A DNA stretch of 64,000 nucleotides from Streptomyces sp. Edi2 (GTDB lineage: Bacteria > Actinomycetota > Actinomycetes > Streptomycetales > Streptomycetaceae), in assembly GCF_040253635.1 (NCBI RefSeq), contig NZ_JBEJGX010000003.1:8085501-8149500 (forward strand). Reading direction: 5' to 3'. The number at the start of each line of letters is the position of its first letter. Position 1 is the first letter of the stretch. Made by a program: the position numbers and the translations under genes. Below are positions 18,181 to 26,803 of this stretch, in pieces. The notes under the pieces were generated by a model, which ran no database searches, was not told the DNA's origin, and was given only the letters and a program-made list of their open reading frames with translations.

Positions 18181-18550
18181 ATGTGTTTTTACAGCAGCCG
18201 GATGCACTTCGTGTGCCTGGGCTGCCGGGCCGCGTGGAAGAAGACGGCAACCTCACGGGGGCCGGGCCGCTGCCCGCAGTGCCGCGCCGAGCTTGATCGA
18301 CGCGGGCGCCGACCTCGCCGTCCCCAGGCGGCGCGACGCAGCAGGCCGGCGCGCCCTGGAGGCCGTCCTGCGTGCGGGACTGGCCTTCCACGGCGGCTGC
18401 TGCGGTACGGGACCCGGCTACCGCCCGCGCACCCCGCGCGAGGTCCGGGAGCGGCTGGCGCTCGCCGGCCGCACCGGGATGCCGCTCACGAAGGCCCTGG
18501 CCGTGGCGGATCCCACGCGCATGCCCTTCAACGACCGCCCACGCCCCTGA
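18181..18550 (+). pseudogene. Cys-rich small protein with a frameshift
   Basis: Read from 18181 (or ATG 18202) the frame gives MHFVCLGCRAAWKK followed by GRCPQCRAEL, a two-CxxC zinc ribbon. After about 18295 the sensible sequence continues in the next frame: SLIDAGADLAVPRRRD, ALEAVLRAGLAFHGGCCG, GYRPRTPREVRERLAL, to a stop at 18550. Both halves belong to one conserved Streptomyces family of about 110 residues, from memory. One base (+1) separates the frames. It is either a broken gene, an assembly error, or less likely a programmed shift. It is divergent from the acidic hypothetical protein. Confidence 0.65.
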
Positions 18551-18774
18551 AATTGGCCGTCGGAAAAGTCAGCGAACGTCGGCGGACGAAGGGGCGGCTG
18601 CCGCCAAGTGCGGGGCTATGGCGCTATGTCGTCTGCACGTTGTCCTCCGCACGTCCGTGGAGACGCCCAAGCGGTGGCGCGACGCCTACGGCTGGCGCCG
18701 TTCACCGGGTACCCCGCCCCTTGGGCAGGCAGCCCCGGCCAGGGCCTCTGGTCAGACCCCGCCCGGATGGCCCG

Positions 18775-19398
18775 CTACGCCCGGCGTACCGCCAGCGCCA
18801 GGTAGCGGGAGTCGCGGTCCTCGTACCGGATCAGGTCCCAGCCGCACGCCGCCAGGAGGGGCCGCAGATTCGGCTCGGCACGCAGGTCGTCGGGGGTGAT
18901 CGGGCGGCCCTTGCGGGCGGCGAGGGCCGCCCGCCCGATGGGGTGGAAGAGCGCCAGCCGGCCACCGGGACGTACGGTCCTGGCGAGTTCGGTGAGGCCG
19001 CCCGCCGAGTCCGGCAGATGGGAGATGAGCCCGGCGGCGAAGACCGCGTCCAGCGCGGCGTCGGGCAGCGGCAGCCGGGTCACGTCGGCGAGCAGCAGCG
19101 CCGCGTAGCGGTCGCGCCCGGCCCGTACGGCGGCCTGCAGCATCTCGGGCGTGAGATCGGCGCCCAGCACCGTCCCGCGCGCTCCCACGGCTCCCCGGAG
19201 CGCGGACAGCGCGCGCCCCGTGCCGCAGCCGGCGTCCAGCACCCGGTCGCCCTCCCGGAGGCCCAGTTCGGCGGTGCCCGCCGCATAGGCGGGACCGTCG
19301 CCGGGGAACTTCGCATCCCAGCCGGCGGCGCGTGGCGCGAAGAACGCCCGGACCTCGTGCGGGCGGTCGGCGTGGTGGTCGCCGTGCTGGCCGGTCAT
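18775..19398 (-). CDS. class I SAM-dependent methyltransferase
   Basis: A 207-aa Rossmann-fold methyltransferase of the UbiE/ArsM-like type. Motif I is VLDAGCGTGRAL (about residues 47-58), the acidic loop LGADLTPEML follows, then motif II-like ADVTRLPLPDAALDAVFAAG and motif III VRPGGRLALF. The substrate cannot be read from the sequence. The N-terminus is His/Asp-rich (GDHHADRPHE). The ATG at 19398 follows GGAGGAG by five bases. It stands alone, divergent from the GTPase gene with a 341-bp gap. Confidence 0.9.
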   Translation of the reverse strand: MTGQHGDHHADRPHEVRAFFAPRAAGWDAKFPGDGPAYAAGTAELGLREGDRVLDAGCGTGRALSALRGAVGARGTVLGADLTPEMLQAAVRAGRDRYAALLLADVTRLPLPDAALDAVFAAGLISHLPDSAGGLTELARTVRPGGRLALFHPIGRAALAARKGRPITPDDLRAEPNLRPLLAACGWDLIRYEDRDSRYLALAVRRA

Positions 19399-19739
19399 CG
19401 GGCTCCTCCGGGGGCGGAACGGTCAGGGGGAGGGAGACGGTACAGGTAGGTCGTCGGGGCGCCCGTCCTCCGACCCGCTCCCGGACGTGACCCGCTCGGC
19501 CTCCCGCTTGCCCGGTGGTGCCCCACAGGGGTCCAACTACCATGAAGGGGACGGTTGATGAGTTTCTTGATCCGAAGACGTGGCGGCTTTGGCGAATCCG
19601 GGGAAATCCCCCTCAGCGGGGGGTACGGTCCACGCCATGGATTTCGGACGGCCCTCCGCCGCCGAAGGCTCCCTTCGTCGAGCCGTGGATCCGTACACCC
19701 CGTGACGCGCAGGACCCTGCATCCTGGAGGAGACGGCAG
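19399..19739. other. divergent control region, with a possible 22-codon ORF
   Basis: 341 bp between the methyltransferase and the GTPase gene. It must carry both promoters. A 22-codon reading frame at 19637-19705 begins MDFGRPSAAEGS, which resembles the N-terminus usual for conservon GTPases, then stops one frame away from the GTPase start. It may be a relict N-terminus or coincidence. A short C5/G5 inverted repeat lies near 19607-19622. Confidence 0.4.
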
Positions 19740-20354
19740 ATGAACGCCGCACAAGGGGCCCCGGAGGGCGCAGCCCCGGGCCCCGACGCCGAGTTGACCC
19801 TGAAGATCTTAGTCGCGGGCGGCTTCGGCGTCGGCAAGACAACCCTGGTGGGCTCGGTCAGCGAGATCCACCCGCTGCGCACGGAGGAACGGCTCAGCGA
19901 GGCGGGCGAGACGGTGGACGACACCGGGGGAGTGGACGCCAAGGGCACCACCACGGTGGCGATGGACTTCGGCCGCATCACCATCAGGCAGGGACTGTCC
20001 CTCTACCTCTTCGGCACCCCCGGACAGGACCGCTTCTGGTTCCTGTGGGACGACCTCTCGGAGGGTGCGCTGGGCGCCGTGGTGCTGGCCGATACCCGGC
20101 GGCTGCAGGACTGTTTTCCGGCCGTCGACTACTTCGAGCGCCGGGCGATCCCGTTCCTGGTGGCCGTCAACTGCTTTGCGGAGGCCCGGTCCTACGGGGC
20201 CGACGAGGTCTCCCGCGCACTGGACCTGGACCGTGGTACCCCGGTGGTGCTCTGTGATGCGAGGGACCGGGACTCCGGCAAGGAAGTGCTGGTCCGGCTC
20301 GTCGAGCACGCGGGGCGGCGGCACTCCGCACGGGTGCTGGACTCGGTGGGCTGA
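19740..20354 (+). CDS. conservon-type small GTPase (CvnD family)
   Basis: A 204-aa P-loop GTPase of the CvnD/MglA-related family found in Streptomyces conservons. G1 is AGGFGVGKTTLVGSVSE (about 30-46), G3 is FGTPGQDRFWFLWDD, G4-like VAVNCFAEA, G5-like VLCDARD. It normally works with a roadblock protein (CvnB) and a sensor-kinase-like CvnA. Here the roadblock gene is 650 bp away and no CvnA or CvnC is nearby. The ATG at 19740 follows GGAGGAG by about nine bases; an open frame extends further upstream but lacks a site and homology. Confidence 0.9.
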   Translation: MNAAQGAPEGAAPGPDAELTLKILVAGGFGVGKTTLVGSVSEIHPLRTEERLSEAGETVDDTGGVDAKGTTTVAMDFGRITIRQGLSLYLFGTPGQDRFWFLWDDLSEGALGAVVLADTRRLQDCFPAVDYFERRAIPFLVAVNCFAEARSYGADEVSRALDLDRGTPVVLCDARDRDSGKEVLVRLVEHAGRRHSARVLDSVG

Positions 20355-20368
20355 ACTGGCGGGCGGAG

Positions 20369-20398
20369 GTGGCGCGGACGCCGGACGGCGCGCGCCAC
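20369..20398. terminator. shared hairpin between convergent genes
   Basis: An 8-bp stem, GTGGCGCG (20369-20376) with CGCGCCAC (20391-20398), lies in the 57-bp gap between the ends of the GTPase and PPOX genes. It is well placed to end transcription from both sides. Confidence 0.5.
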
Positions 20399-20411
20399 GC
20401 ACCCGTGCCCC

Positions 20412-20840
20412 TCAGCTCGCGACACCCGCGAGGGCGACGGCCTTGTCGATCCTGACCCGGACCACCACCTCGCCCGGAACGCCGTTGCGGGCGCCGTACT
20501 CCTGCGCACGGTCCTCGCCCATGTAGCGGGCCGCGATCCGGGTCGCCCAGTGACGGACGTCCGTCAGATCGTCGCTGATCTCCGCTGTTCCCTGCACGGA
20601 CACGAAAGCGAACGGTGGCCGATCGTCGTCGACGCACAGTGCCACCCTGCCGTCCCGGGCGAGATTGCGTCCCTTGACCGTGTCCGCGCCGGTGTTGAAC
20701 ACCAGCTCGTCACCGTCCAGGAGGAACCACACCGGTGCGAGGTGCGGGCTGCCGTCGGCCCGTACGGTCGCCAGCTTCCCGGTACGCGTGCCCTCGGAAA
20801 GGAACCTCTGCCACTCATCCTTCGTCATCTTGTGTGCCAT
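20412..20840 (-). CDS. PPOX-class flavin/F420 oxidoreductase
   Basis: A 142-aa split-barrel protein of the pyridoxamine-phosphate-oxidase-like group, probably F420- or FMN-dependent. Visible are KLATVRADGSPHLAPVWFLLDGDELVF (strands 1-3) and KGRNLARDGRVALCVDDDRPPFAFV, matching the cofactor-phosphate-binding strand pattern. The TDVRHWATRIAARYMGED helix follows. The start is ATG 20840 (MAHKMTKDEW) after GAGGATG. The long frame further upstream is antisense to the roadblock gene and is not coding. The physiological substrate is unknown. Confidence 0.88.
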   Translation of the reverse strand: MAHKMTKDEWQRFLSEGTRTGKLATVRADGSPHLAPVWFLLDGDELVFNTGADTVKGRNLARDGRVALCVDDDRPPFAFVSVQGTAEISDDLTDVRHWATRIAARYMGEDRAQEYGARNGVPGEVVVRVRIDKAVALAGVAS

Positions 20841-21005
20841 GCCGACATCCTCAGCCATGCGGCCCGCACACGCACCGTGTGGCACGCCGGACCGCGGGGC
20901 CGCTTGCCGAGACGGCGGAGGTGGGACAGGCTGGCACGGCAGTTCGCGGACCGCGGGCTGCCGTCCGGCCAGGGATGCGGACGGAGACACGGGGAGGAAG
21001 CAGCA

Positions 21006-21413
21006 ATGGCATTGAGCAGCGGACTCGACTGGCTGCTGGACGATCTGACCAAGCGGGTGCAGAAGGTACGGCACGTGTTGGTGCTCTCCAACGACGGGCT
21101 GGTGACCGGGGCGAGCGAGCGACTGGAGCGGGAGGACGCCGAACATCTCGCGGCGGTCGCCTCGGGACTGCACAGCCTCGCGAAGGGCTCGGGGCTGCAC
21201 TTCGGAATCGGCCGGGTGCGTCAGACCATGGTCGAATTCGACGACGGAGTGCTGTTCGTGACGGCCGCGGGAGACGGCAGCTGTCTGTGCGTGCTGGCGG
21301 GCGCCGACGCCGACATGGGGCAGATCGCCTACGAAATGACGCTGTTGGTCAATCGCGTCGGGGAGCATCTGGCCGTCGCGGCCCGCCAGCCGGAAAGTTA
21401 TCCACAGGTCTGA
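21006..21413 (+). CDS. roadblock/LC7 protein (CvnB family)
   Basis: A 135-aa roadblock/LC7 domain protein, GTPase-activating or scaffold partner of CvnD-type GTPases. It opens with SGLDWLLDDLTKRVQKVRHV (helix 1), then LVLSNDGLVTGASERLEREDAEHLAAVASG, MVEFDDGVLFVTAAGDGSCL and YEMTLLVNRVGEHL. The ATG at 21006 follows GGGGAGGAAG. It is probably cotranscribed with the following hypothetical gene. Orphan CvnB genes occur in Streptomyces; here the GTPase and roadblock genes have been separated by an inserted, opposite-strand PPOX gene. Confidence 0.92.
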   Translation: MALSSGLDWLLDDLTKRVQKVRHVLVLSNDGLVTGASERLEREDAEHLAAVASGLHSLAKGSGLHFGIGRVRQTMVEFDDGVLFVTAAGDGSCLCVLAGADADMGQIAYEMTLLVNRVGEHLAVAARQPESYPQV

Positions 21414-21492
21414 GGCGGGGGTTGACCCGCTGTCGCCGCCTGCGGCTATCGTCGTCACTGTCAGTGATCGAACGAGGTGCGGGGGAAGCGAC

Positions 21493-22386
21493 ATGACAGT
21501 GGTGTGCGACGGGCAGCAGACGCTCACGACGGGGCGGGCGGCCCGCGAACTGGAGCTGCGGACAGGCGAGTTGGAGCTCGCCACCCAGCTCGGCGAAGTA
21601 CGGACGGCCGCGGCCGGGGCCGACGGTCGGCCGGCCGGAGCCGGAGCGCTCGGCCGGCGCCGGGTTCCGGCGGAGGAGATCGCCCGGCTACAGGCCGAGC
21701 CGGGCTTCCCGGACGCGCTCCGCGAGCGGATCCGCGCAGTCAGCACGACCGAGGCCGCCGCTCTCATGGGCATCGGGCCCGGCCGGGCGGTCCGCCTGAC
21801 CCGGGCGGGCTGTCTGGGCCCCGTCCGGTTCTATGTGAACCGCTTCGGCGCGGTGGTCTGGCTCTATCTCGCGGCCGAGGTGGCCGACTTCGCCGACCGT
21901 GAACCCGACCTGATGCGGGGCAACACCCCGGCGGCGATGCGGGTGATGCTCGACAGCGGACAGGACTGGCGGGCCCGCCAGTGGCGCAGCCGGCGGATCG
22001 CCCAGCTCATGGGGCAGACCGACGATCCCTGGGAAGCGGCCGCGGTGATCGCCGCCGTGCTGCCGCCGGAGGAACTGGCCTCGGTGGCCGAGAACCCGCT
22101 GGAGCGGTCCCTGCTGCGCCGGCTCAGGCCCACCCTGGCCTCCGTGATCACGGTGACCCCGGCCGCCAGGGAATCCTTCGAACGCGTCCTGACGGCGGAT
22201 GAGTTCGACGAAGTCCTGTGGTACCGCGTCCATCTCTCCCGCTGCCTGGAAAGGGCCCGCAGGGAAGACCCGGGCCGCCCGCGGACACCGGTCGCCGTAC
22301 CCTCCGCCGTCGCCCGCCCGGGTCAGTCCCCGAGCTTTCTGAACAGCCCTTCCTGGGATGGTCGGACACTTCCTGCAGTGCCCTGA
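21493..22386 (+). CDS. hypothetical protein with an HTH-like segment (DUF6397-like)
   Basis: A 297-aa protein with no clear enzyme motif. From memory it resembles a Streptomyces-restricted family catalogued as DUF6397; that label is tentative. The N-terminal half (about 10-110) has the look of helix-turn-helix: TTGRAARELELRTGELELAT and AVSTTEAAALMGIGPGRAVRL. A strand-rich middle (FYVNRFGAVVWLYLAAEVADF) is followed by helices rich in Arg/Leu. It follows the roadblock gene by 79 bp on the same strand. Its role may be regulatory. Confidence 0.6.
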   Translation: MTVVCDGQQTLTTGRAARELELRTGELELATQLGEVRTAAAGADGRPAGAGALGRRRVPAEEIARLQAEPGFPDALRERIRAVSTTEAAALMGIGPGRAVRLTRAGCLGPVRFYVNRFGAVVWLYLAAEVADFADREPDLMRGNTPAAMRVMLDSGQDWRARQWRSRRIAQLMGQTDDPWEAAAVIAAVLPPEELASVAENPLERSLLRRLRPTLASVITVTPAARESFERVLTADEFDEVLWYRVHLSRCLERARREDPGRPRTPVAVPSAVARPGQSPSFLNSPSWDGRTLPAVP

Positions 22387-22402
22387 ACAACCCGTTCCGG
22401 GA

Positions 22403-23266
22403 TTAGACAGGACGAAACAATCCCTCCTGGACGACCGAGACCAGCAGTCTGCCCTCGCGGTCGTAGATCCGTCCGCGGGCCAGGCCGCGGCCGCCGGTGG
22501 CGATGGGCGACTCCTGGTCGTAGAGGAACCACTCGTCCGCGCGGAACGGACGGTGGAACCACATCGCGTGGTCGAGCGAGGCCATATCGAACCCGCGCGG
22601 GCCCCAGAGGGGTTCGACGGGGATGCGGACGGCGTCGAGCAGTGTCATATCGCTGGCGTAGGTCAGCGCGCAGGTGTGCACGAGCGGGTCGTCGCCCAGC
22701 GGACCCACCGCGCGCATCCACACCGCGCTGCGGGGTTCCGCGCCCTCGATCTCCTCCGGGGTCCAGCGCAGCCGGTCGGCATACCGGATCTCGAAGGGCA
22801 TCCGGCGGGCCATCCGCTCCAGCGACTCGGGCAGGCTGCGCAGGCGCTCGCGGACCTCTTCCGCGACCGTCGGCAGCTCCTCAGGGTCGGGAACCACCCG
22901 ACGCAGCGGCAACTGGTGATCGAAGCCGGGTTCCGGCTTGTGGAAGGAGGCGGTCAGATTGAAGATCGTGCGTCCCTGCTGGACGGCGACGACCCGGCGG
23001 GTGGTGAAGGACCGCCCGTCGCGGACCCGCTCGACCAGGTACACGATCGGCACCCCGGGCCGGCCCGGGCGCAGGAAGTACGCATGGAGCGAGTGGACCG
23101 GGCGGTCCCCTTCCGTGGTCCGCCCGGCAGCCACCAGCGCCTGGCCCGCGACCTGCCCGCCGAAGACCCGCTGCAACGATTCCTGCGGGCTGCGGCCCCG
23201 GAAGATGTTCACCTCGATCTGCTCCAGGTCCAGCAGATCGACCAGCTTTTCGGCGGGATTGGTCAT
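22403..23266 (-). CDS. tesB: acyl-CoA thioesterase II
   Basis: A 287-aa double-hotdog thioesterase that hydrolyses medium/long-chain acyl-CoA. N-terminal hotdog: RVFGGQVAGQALVAAGRT and HSLHAYFLRPGR. C-terminal hotdog: DHAMWFHRPFRADEW, with the catalytic Asp, the Ser of ESPIATGGRGLARG and the Gln of VVQEGLFR corresponding to the Asp/Thr/Gln set of E. coli TesB. The ATG at 23266 follows GAGGG. It follows the Ski2-like helicase gene by 52 bp on the same strand and may be cotranscribed. Confidence 0.95.
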   Translation of the reverse strand: MTNPAEKLVDLLDLEQIEVNIFRGRSPQESLQRVFGGQVAGQALVAAGRTTEGDRPVHSLHAYFLRPGRPGVPIVYLVERVRDGRSFTTRRVVAVQQGRTIFNLTASFHKPEPGFDHQLPLRRVVPDPEELPTVAEEVRERLRSLPESLERMARRMPFEIRYADRLRWTPEEIEGAEPRSAVWMRAVGPLGDDPLVHTCALTYASDMTLLDAVRIPVEPLWGPRGFDMASLDHAMWFHRPFRADEWFLYDQESPIATGGRGLARGRIYDREGRLLVSVVQEGLFRPV

Positions 23267-23318
23267 GACCGGTGGCCCTCCGTCAGATCCTTCGGCGGCC
23301 TCGGTCGAAGCCGTCGCC

Positions 23319-25832
23319 TCACAACTGACCCACATCCGTGACCCGCACCACCGCGCGCCCCTCCTCGTCGGAGGCGGCCAGGTCCACCTCCGCGGAGATG
23401 CCCCAGTCGTGATCACCGTTCGGGTCGGCGAAAGTCTGCCGCACCTTCCACAGTCCGTGCTCGGCATCCTCCTGAATCTGCAGCAGCTTCGGGCCGCGCG
23501 CGTCCGGGCCGGTGCCCAGCTCGTCGTATTCGTCCCAGTAGGCGTCCATCGCCTCGCCCCAGGCGTCCACGTCCCAGCCGGAATCGGCGTCCATCTCGCC
23601 GAGCTCCTCGACCTTGTCCAGCGCCGCCAGCTCCACCCGCCGGAACATCGCATTGCGCACCAGCACCCGGAACGCCCGCGCGTTGGACGTGACCGGCCGG
23701 ACCTGATCCGCCCGCTCCGCGGCCTGCTCGGCCGTCTCCACCTCCGGGTTGGCGAGCTGTTCCCACTCGTCCAGCAGACTGGAGTCGACCTGCCGCACCA
23801 TCTCGCCCAGCCAGGCGATGATGTCCTCGAAGTCCTCGGACTTCAGATCGTCCGGGACGGTGTGGTCCAGCGCCTTGTACGCACTCGCCAGGTAGCGCAG
23901 CACGATTCCCTCGGTGCGGGCCAGCTCGTAGAAGGACGTGAACTCCGTGAAGGTCATGGCGCGTTCGTACATATCGCGGATGACCGACTTCGGCGACAGC
24001 GGATGGTCGCCGACCCACGGGTGGCTCTTGCGGTACAGGCCGTAGGCGTGGAAGAGCAGTTCCTCCAGCGGCTTGGGGTACTCGACGTCCATGAGCCGTT
24101 CCATACGGTCTTCGTACTCGACGCCGTCGGCCTTCATCTGGGCGACCGCCTCGCCCCGGGCCTTGTTCTGCTGCGCGGCCAGGATCTGGCGCGGATCGTC
24201 CAGTGTGGACTCCACGACCGAGACCATGTCCAGCGCGTAGGACGGCGACTCCGGGTCGAGCAGGTCGAAGGCGGCCAGCGCGAACGTCGACAGCGGCTGA
24301 TTGAGCGCGAAGTCCTGCTGAAGATCCACGGTCAGCCGGACGATCCGGCCCTCGGCGTCCGGCTCCGGCAGCCGCTCCACGATCCCGCCGTCCAGCAGCG
24401 AGCGGTAGATCGCGATGGCCCGCCGGATGTGCCGGAGCTGATTCCGGCGCGGCTCATGGTTGTCCTCGAGCAGCTTGCGCATCGCCTCGAACGCATTGCC
24501 CGGCCGGGCGATCACGGACAGCAGCATCGCGTGGGTCACCCGGAAGCGGGAGTTCAGCGGCTCCGGGTCGGACGCGATCAGCTTCTCGAAGGTGTTCTCA
24601 CCCCAGTTGACGAAGCCCTCCGGTGCCTTCTTGCGCACCACCTTCCGGCGCTTCTTGGGGTCATCGCCCGCCTTGGCCAGCGCCTTCTCGTTCTCCACGA
24701 CATGCTCGGGGGCCTGTGCGACCACAAAGCCCGCGGTGTCGAAGCCGGCCCGTCCTGCGCGACCCGCGATCTGGTGGAACTCCCGTGCCCGCAGCGTCCG
24801 CACCCGCGACCCGTCGTACTTGGTCAGCGCGGTGAACAAAACCGTACGAATAGGGACATTGACCCCCACGCCGAGGGTGTCCGTGCCGCAGATGACCTTC
24901 AGCAGGCCTGCCTGTGCCAGCTTCTCGACGAGCCTGCGGTACTTCGGCAGCATCCCGGCGTGGTGCACGCCGATGCCATGGCGGACATACCGCGACAGAT
25001 TCCGGCCGAACTTGGTGGTGAACCGGAAATTCCCGATGAGCTCCGCGATCTGGTCCTTCTCGGCACGCGTGCACATATTGATGCTCATCAGCGCCTGCGC
25101 CCGTTCGACGGCGGCGGCCTGGGTGAAGTGCACGATATACACGGGCGCCTGGCGGGTTTCCAGCAGCTCGGTGAGGGTTTCCGTCATCGCCGTCGTGCGG
25201 TATTCGTACGACAGCGGCACCGGCCGCGTCGCCGAGCGCACCACCGACGTGGGCTTCCCCGTGCGCCGGGTCAGGTCCCCCTCGAAGCGCGACATATCGC
25301 CGAGCGTGGCCGACATCAGGATGAACTGCGCCTGCGGAAGTTCCAGCAGCGGAATCTGCCAGGCCCAACCACGGTCCGGTTCGGCATAGAAATGGAACTC
25401 GTCCATCACGACCTGGCCGATGTCGGCGTCCTTCCCGTCCCGCAGCGCTATCGAGGCAAGGACCTCGGCAGTGCAGCAGATGACCGGGGCATCGGCATTG
25501 ACCGAGGCGTCACCGGTGAGCATGCCGACGTTCTCGGTGCCGAACATCTTGCACAGGTCGAAGAACTTCTCCGAGACCAGCGCCTTGATGGGGGCGGTGT
25601 AGAAGGTGACCTGATCATTGGCGAGCGCGGTGAAGTGCGCGCCGGCCGCCACCAGGCTCTTACCGGAACCGGTCGGGGTGGACAGGATGACGTTCGCCCC
25701 GGAGACCACCTCGATCAGCGCCTCCTCCTGGGCAGGGTAGAGCGAAATGCCCTGCTGCTCGGCCCAGCCCGAAAAGGCTTCGAAGAGGGCATCGGGGTCG
25801 GCGTCGTTCGGGAGATGATCGATGAGGGTCAC
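23319..25832 (-). CDS. DEAD/DEAH-box RNA helicase (Ski2-like, DUF3516)
   Basis: An 837-aa SF2 helicase. Q-like YPAQEEAL, motif I STPTGSGKS (about 50-58), motif Ia TAPIKALVSEKF, motif II MDEFHFY (DEFH box), motif III MSATLGDM, motif IV VHFTQAAAVERA, motif V DTLGVGVNVPIRTV and motif VI QIAGRAGRAGFD. After the core comes the DUF3516 C-terminal domain (about 480-837). A basic linker (DPKKRRKVVRKKAPEG) follows the core. Family members are thought to act on RNA. The GTG start at 25832 follows a G-rich site. It is convergent with nothing, and precedes a repeat-rich gap on its upstream side. Confidence 0.93.
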   Translation of the reverse strand: MTLIDHLPNDADPDALFEAFSGWAEQQGISLYPAQEEALIEVVSGANVILSTPTGSGKSLVAAGAHFTALANDQVTFYTAPIKALVSEKFFDLCKMFGTENVGMLTGDASVNADAPVICCTAEVLASIALRDGKDADIGQVVMDEFHFYAEPDRGWAWQIPLLELPQAQFILMSATLGDMSRFEGDLTRRTGKPTSVVRSATRPVPLSYEYRTTAMTETLTELLETRQAPVYIVHFTQAAAVERAQALMSINMCTRAEKDQIAELIGNFRFTTKFGRNLSRYVRHGIGVHHAGMLPKYRRLVEKLAQAGLLKVICGTDTLGVGVNVPIRTVLFTALTKYDGSRVRTLRAREFHQIAGRAGRAGFDTAGFVVAQAPEHVVENEKALAKAGDDPKKRRKVVRKKAPEGFVNWGENTFEKLIASDPEPLNSRFRVTHAMLLSVIARPGNAFEAMRKLLEDNHEPRRNQLRHIRRAIAIYRSLLDGGIVERLPEPDAEGRIVRLTVDLQQDFALNQPLSTFALAAFDLLDPESPSYALDMVSVVESTLDDPRQILAAQQNKARGEAVAQMKADGVEYEDRMERLMDVEYPKPLEELLFHAYGLYRKSHPWVGDHPLSPKSVIRDMYERAMTFTEFTSFYELARTEGIVLRYLASAYKALDHTVPDDLKSEDFEDIIAWLGEMVRQVDSSLLDEWEQLANPEVETAEQAAERADQVRPVTSNARAFRVLVRNAMFRRVELAALDKVEELGEMDADSGWDVDAWGEAMDAYWDEYDELGTGPDARGPKLLQIQEDAEHGLWKVRQTFADPNGDHDWGISAEVDLAASDEEGRAVVRVTDVGQL

Positions 25833-26180
25833 GCCCCCATACTGCCTGTCTTCGGCCCGGATCAGGGAACCGGCGACCCGGAGGGAGCCCGGTTCAAGAT
25901 CGACGAGGCCTGTGGCCGCCCGCCCGGAAGGCCCCCGGACCCTGCCCTCCCGGCCCCGGCGCCGGCTCGGGACGCCGTTCCGGCGCCCCCGGCCTGCGGA
26001 AATACGCCCCGTCGTGGCGCAAACGGGAGGGGAGAGAGGCGCCGCCCCATTACCCTCCGTACAGAGTTGAGGTCACACGGTTGCCGCCGGCATCACCCTC
26101 TGCGCCGACGCCCGGAGGGTGCGTGGCGCAGATCACGCGTGGGGCGTAGGGGCGGACGCTTCGGACCGTTCCGGTCCTCG

Positions 26181-26228
26181 CCGGTCGCCCGGTCGCCCGG
26201 TCGCCCGGTCGCCCGGTCGCCCGGTCGC
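26181..26228. repeat. six tandem copies of CCGGTCGC
   Basis: Six exact 8-bp copies run from 26181 to 26228, followed by CGGCC. On the minus strand the unit reads GCGACCGG. It lies upstream of both flanking genes. Confidence 0.85.
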
Positions 26229-26250
26229 CGGCCACTCACCACCGGCCACC

Positions 26251-26350
26251 CACCACCGACCAGCCCATCACCGACTTGCGACGACCGATCGTCGACGACC
26301 CACCACCGACCAGCCCATCACCGACTTGCGACGACCGATCGTCGACGACC
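26251..26350. repeat. perfect 50-bp tandem duplication
   Basis: Positions 26251-26300 and 26301-26350 are identical. Each unit starts CACCACCGACCAGCCCATCA and ends with the palindrome TCGTCGACGA plus CC. The start of a third, diverged unit follows (CACCTCCGATCG). Confidence 0.9.
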
Positions 26351-26803
26351 CACCTCCGATCGCCGATCGTCGTGGGGGAGGAGGCGCGTGAGATGGCCTC
26401 CCTAGTTAGGGGCCAGGCGGGAGGGCCATCCCAACGGCATTCACCGTCCGAGCAGTTGGCGTCGCCTGCAGGGCGCGCCCCGATGGCATCATCCGGGACG
26501 ACAGACAGGAAGGGGCGCGGGACGAGCAGTGGACCCTGGGCGGTGCCCATGGCCGCCGCCTGTCCGTCAGCCGGTCCTGCGGACGCTGCGCCCGTGCGGG
26601 GCGTGTGCCCATGTGCCCATGTGTCCGTGCGCTCGTGTGCCTGTGCGGGCGTGGCCTCACCCCCTCCTCGTAGGGAGATCATCTGACGCTACGCTGAGTC
26701 GCCGACCGGGCGTCAGGGGCGCGGCTCAGCAGTACGAGAGGCACACCGTCCGCGCCGGAGCACGAGCGCAAGAGAACCAAGAGAACAAGGGGTGGGAACA
26801 ACC

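Larger units (their letters stand above)
25833..26803. other. 971-bp repeat-rich gene-poor region
   Basis: No supportable gene. It carries the helicase promoter (minus strand, near 25833-25950) and the promoter of the YdjM-like gene (plus strand, near 26690-26790). Between them are an array of six 8-bp repeats (26181-26228), a perfect 50-bp tandem duplication (26251-26350), and a GTGCCCAT/GTGTCC microrepeat around 26611-26650. Open frames crossing it have poor codon bias and no homology I recognise. Confidence 0.6.

Noticed and set aside
26181-26350. CRISPR array
   Set aside because: The repeats are contiguous without spacers and are 8 or 50 bp long. No cas genes are near.
22938-26405. A 1155-codon plus-strand open frame across the helicase and repeats
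   Set aside because: It is antisense to the helicase with its strong motifs and has the wrong codon bias. In this GC-rich genome antisense frames routinely stay open.
26393-26686. A 97-codon plus-strand frame starting after GGAGGAGG
   Set aside because: The site is tempting, but the protein is repeat-derived (CPCAHVSVRSC) without family or codon bias support. It could be revisited with ribosome profiling.
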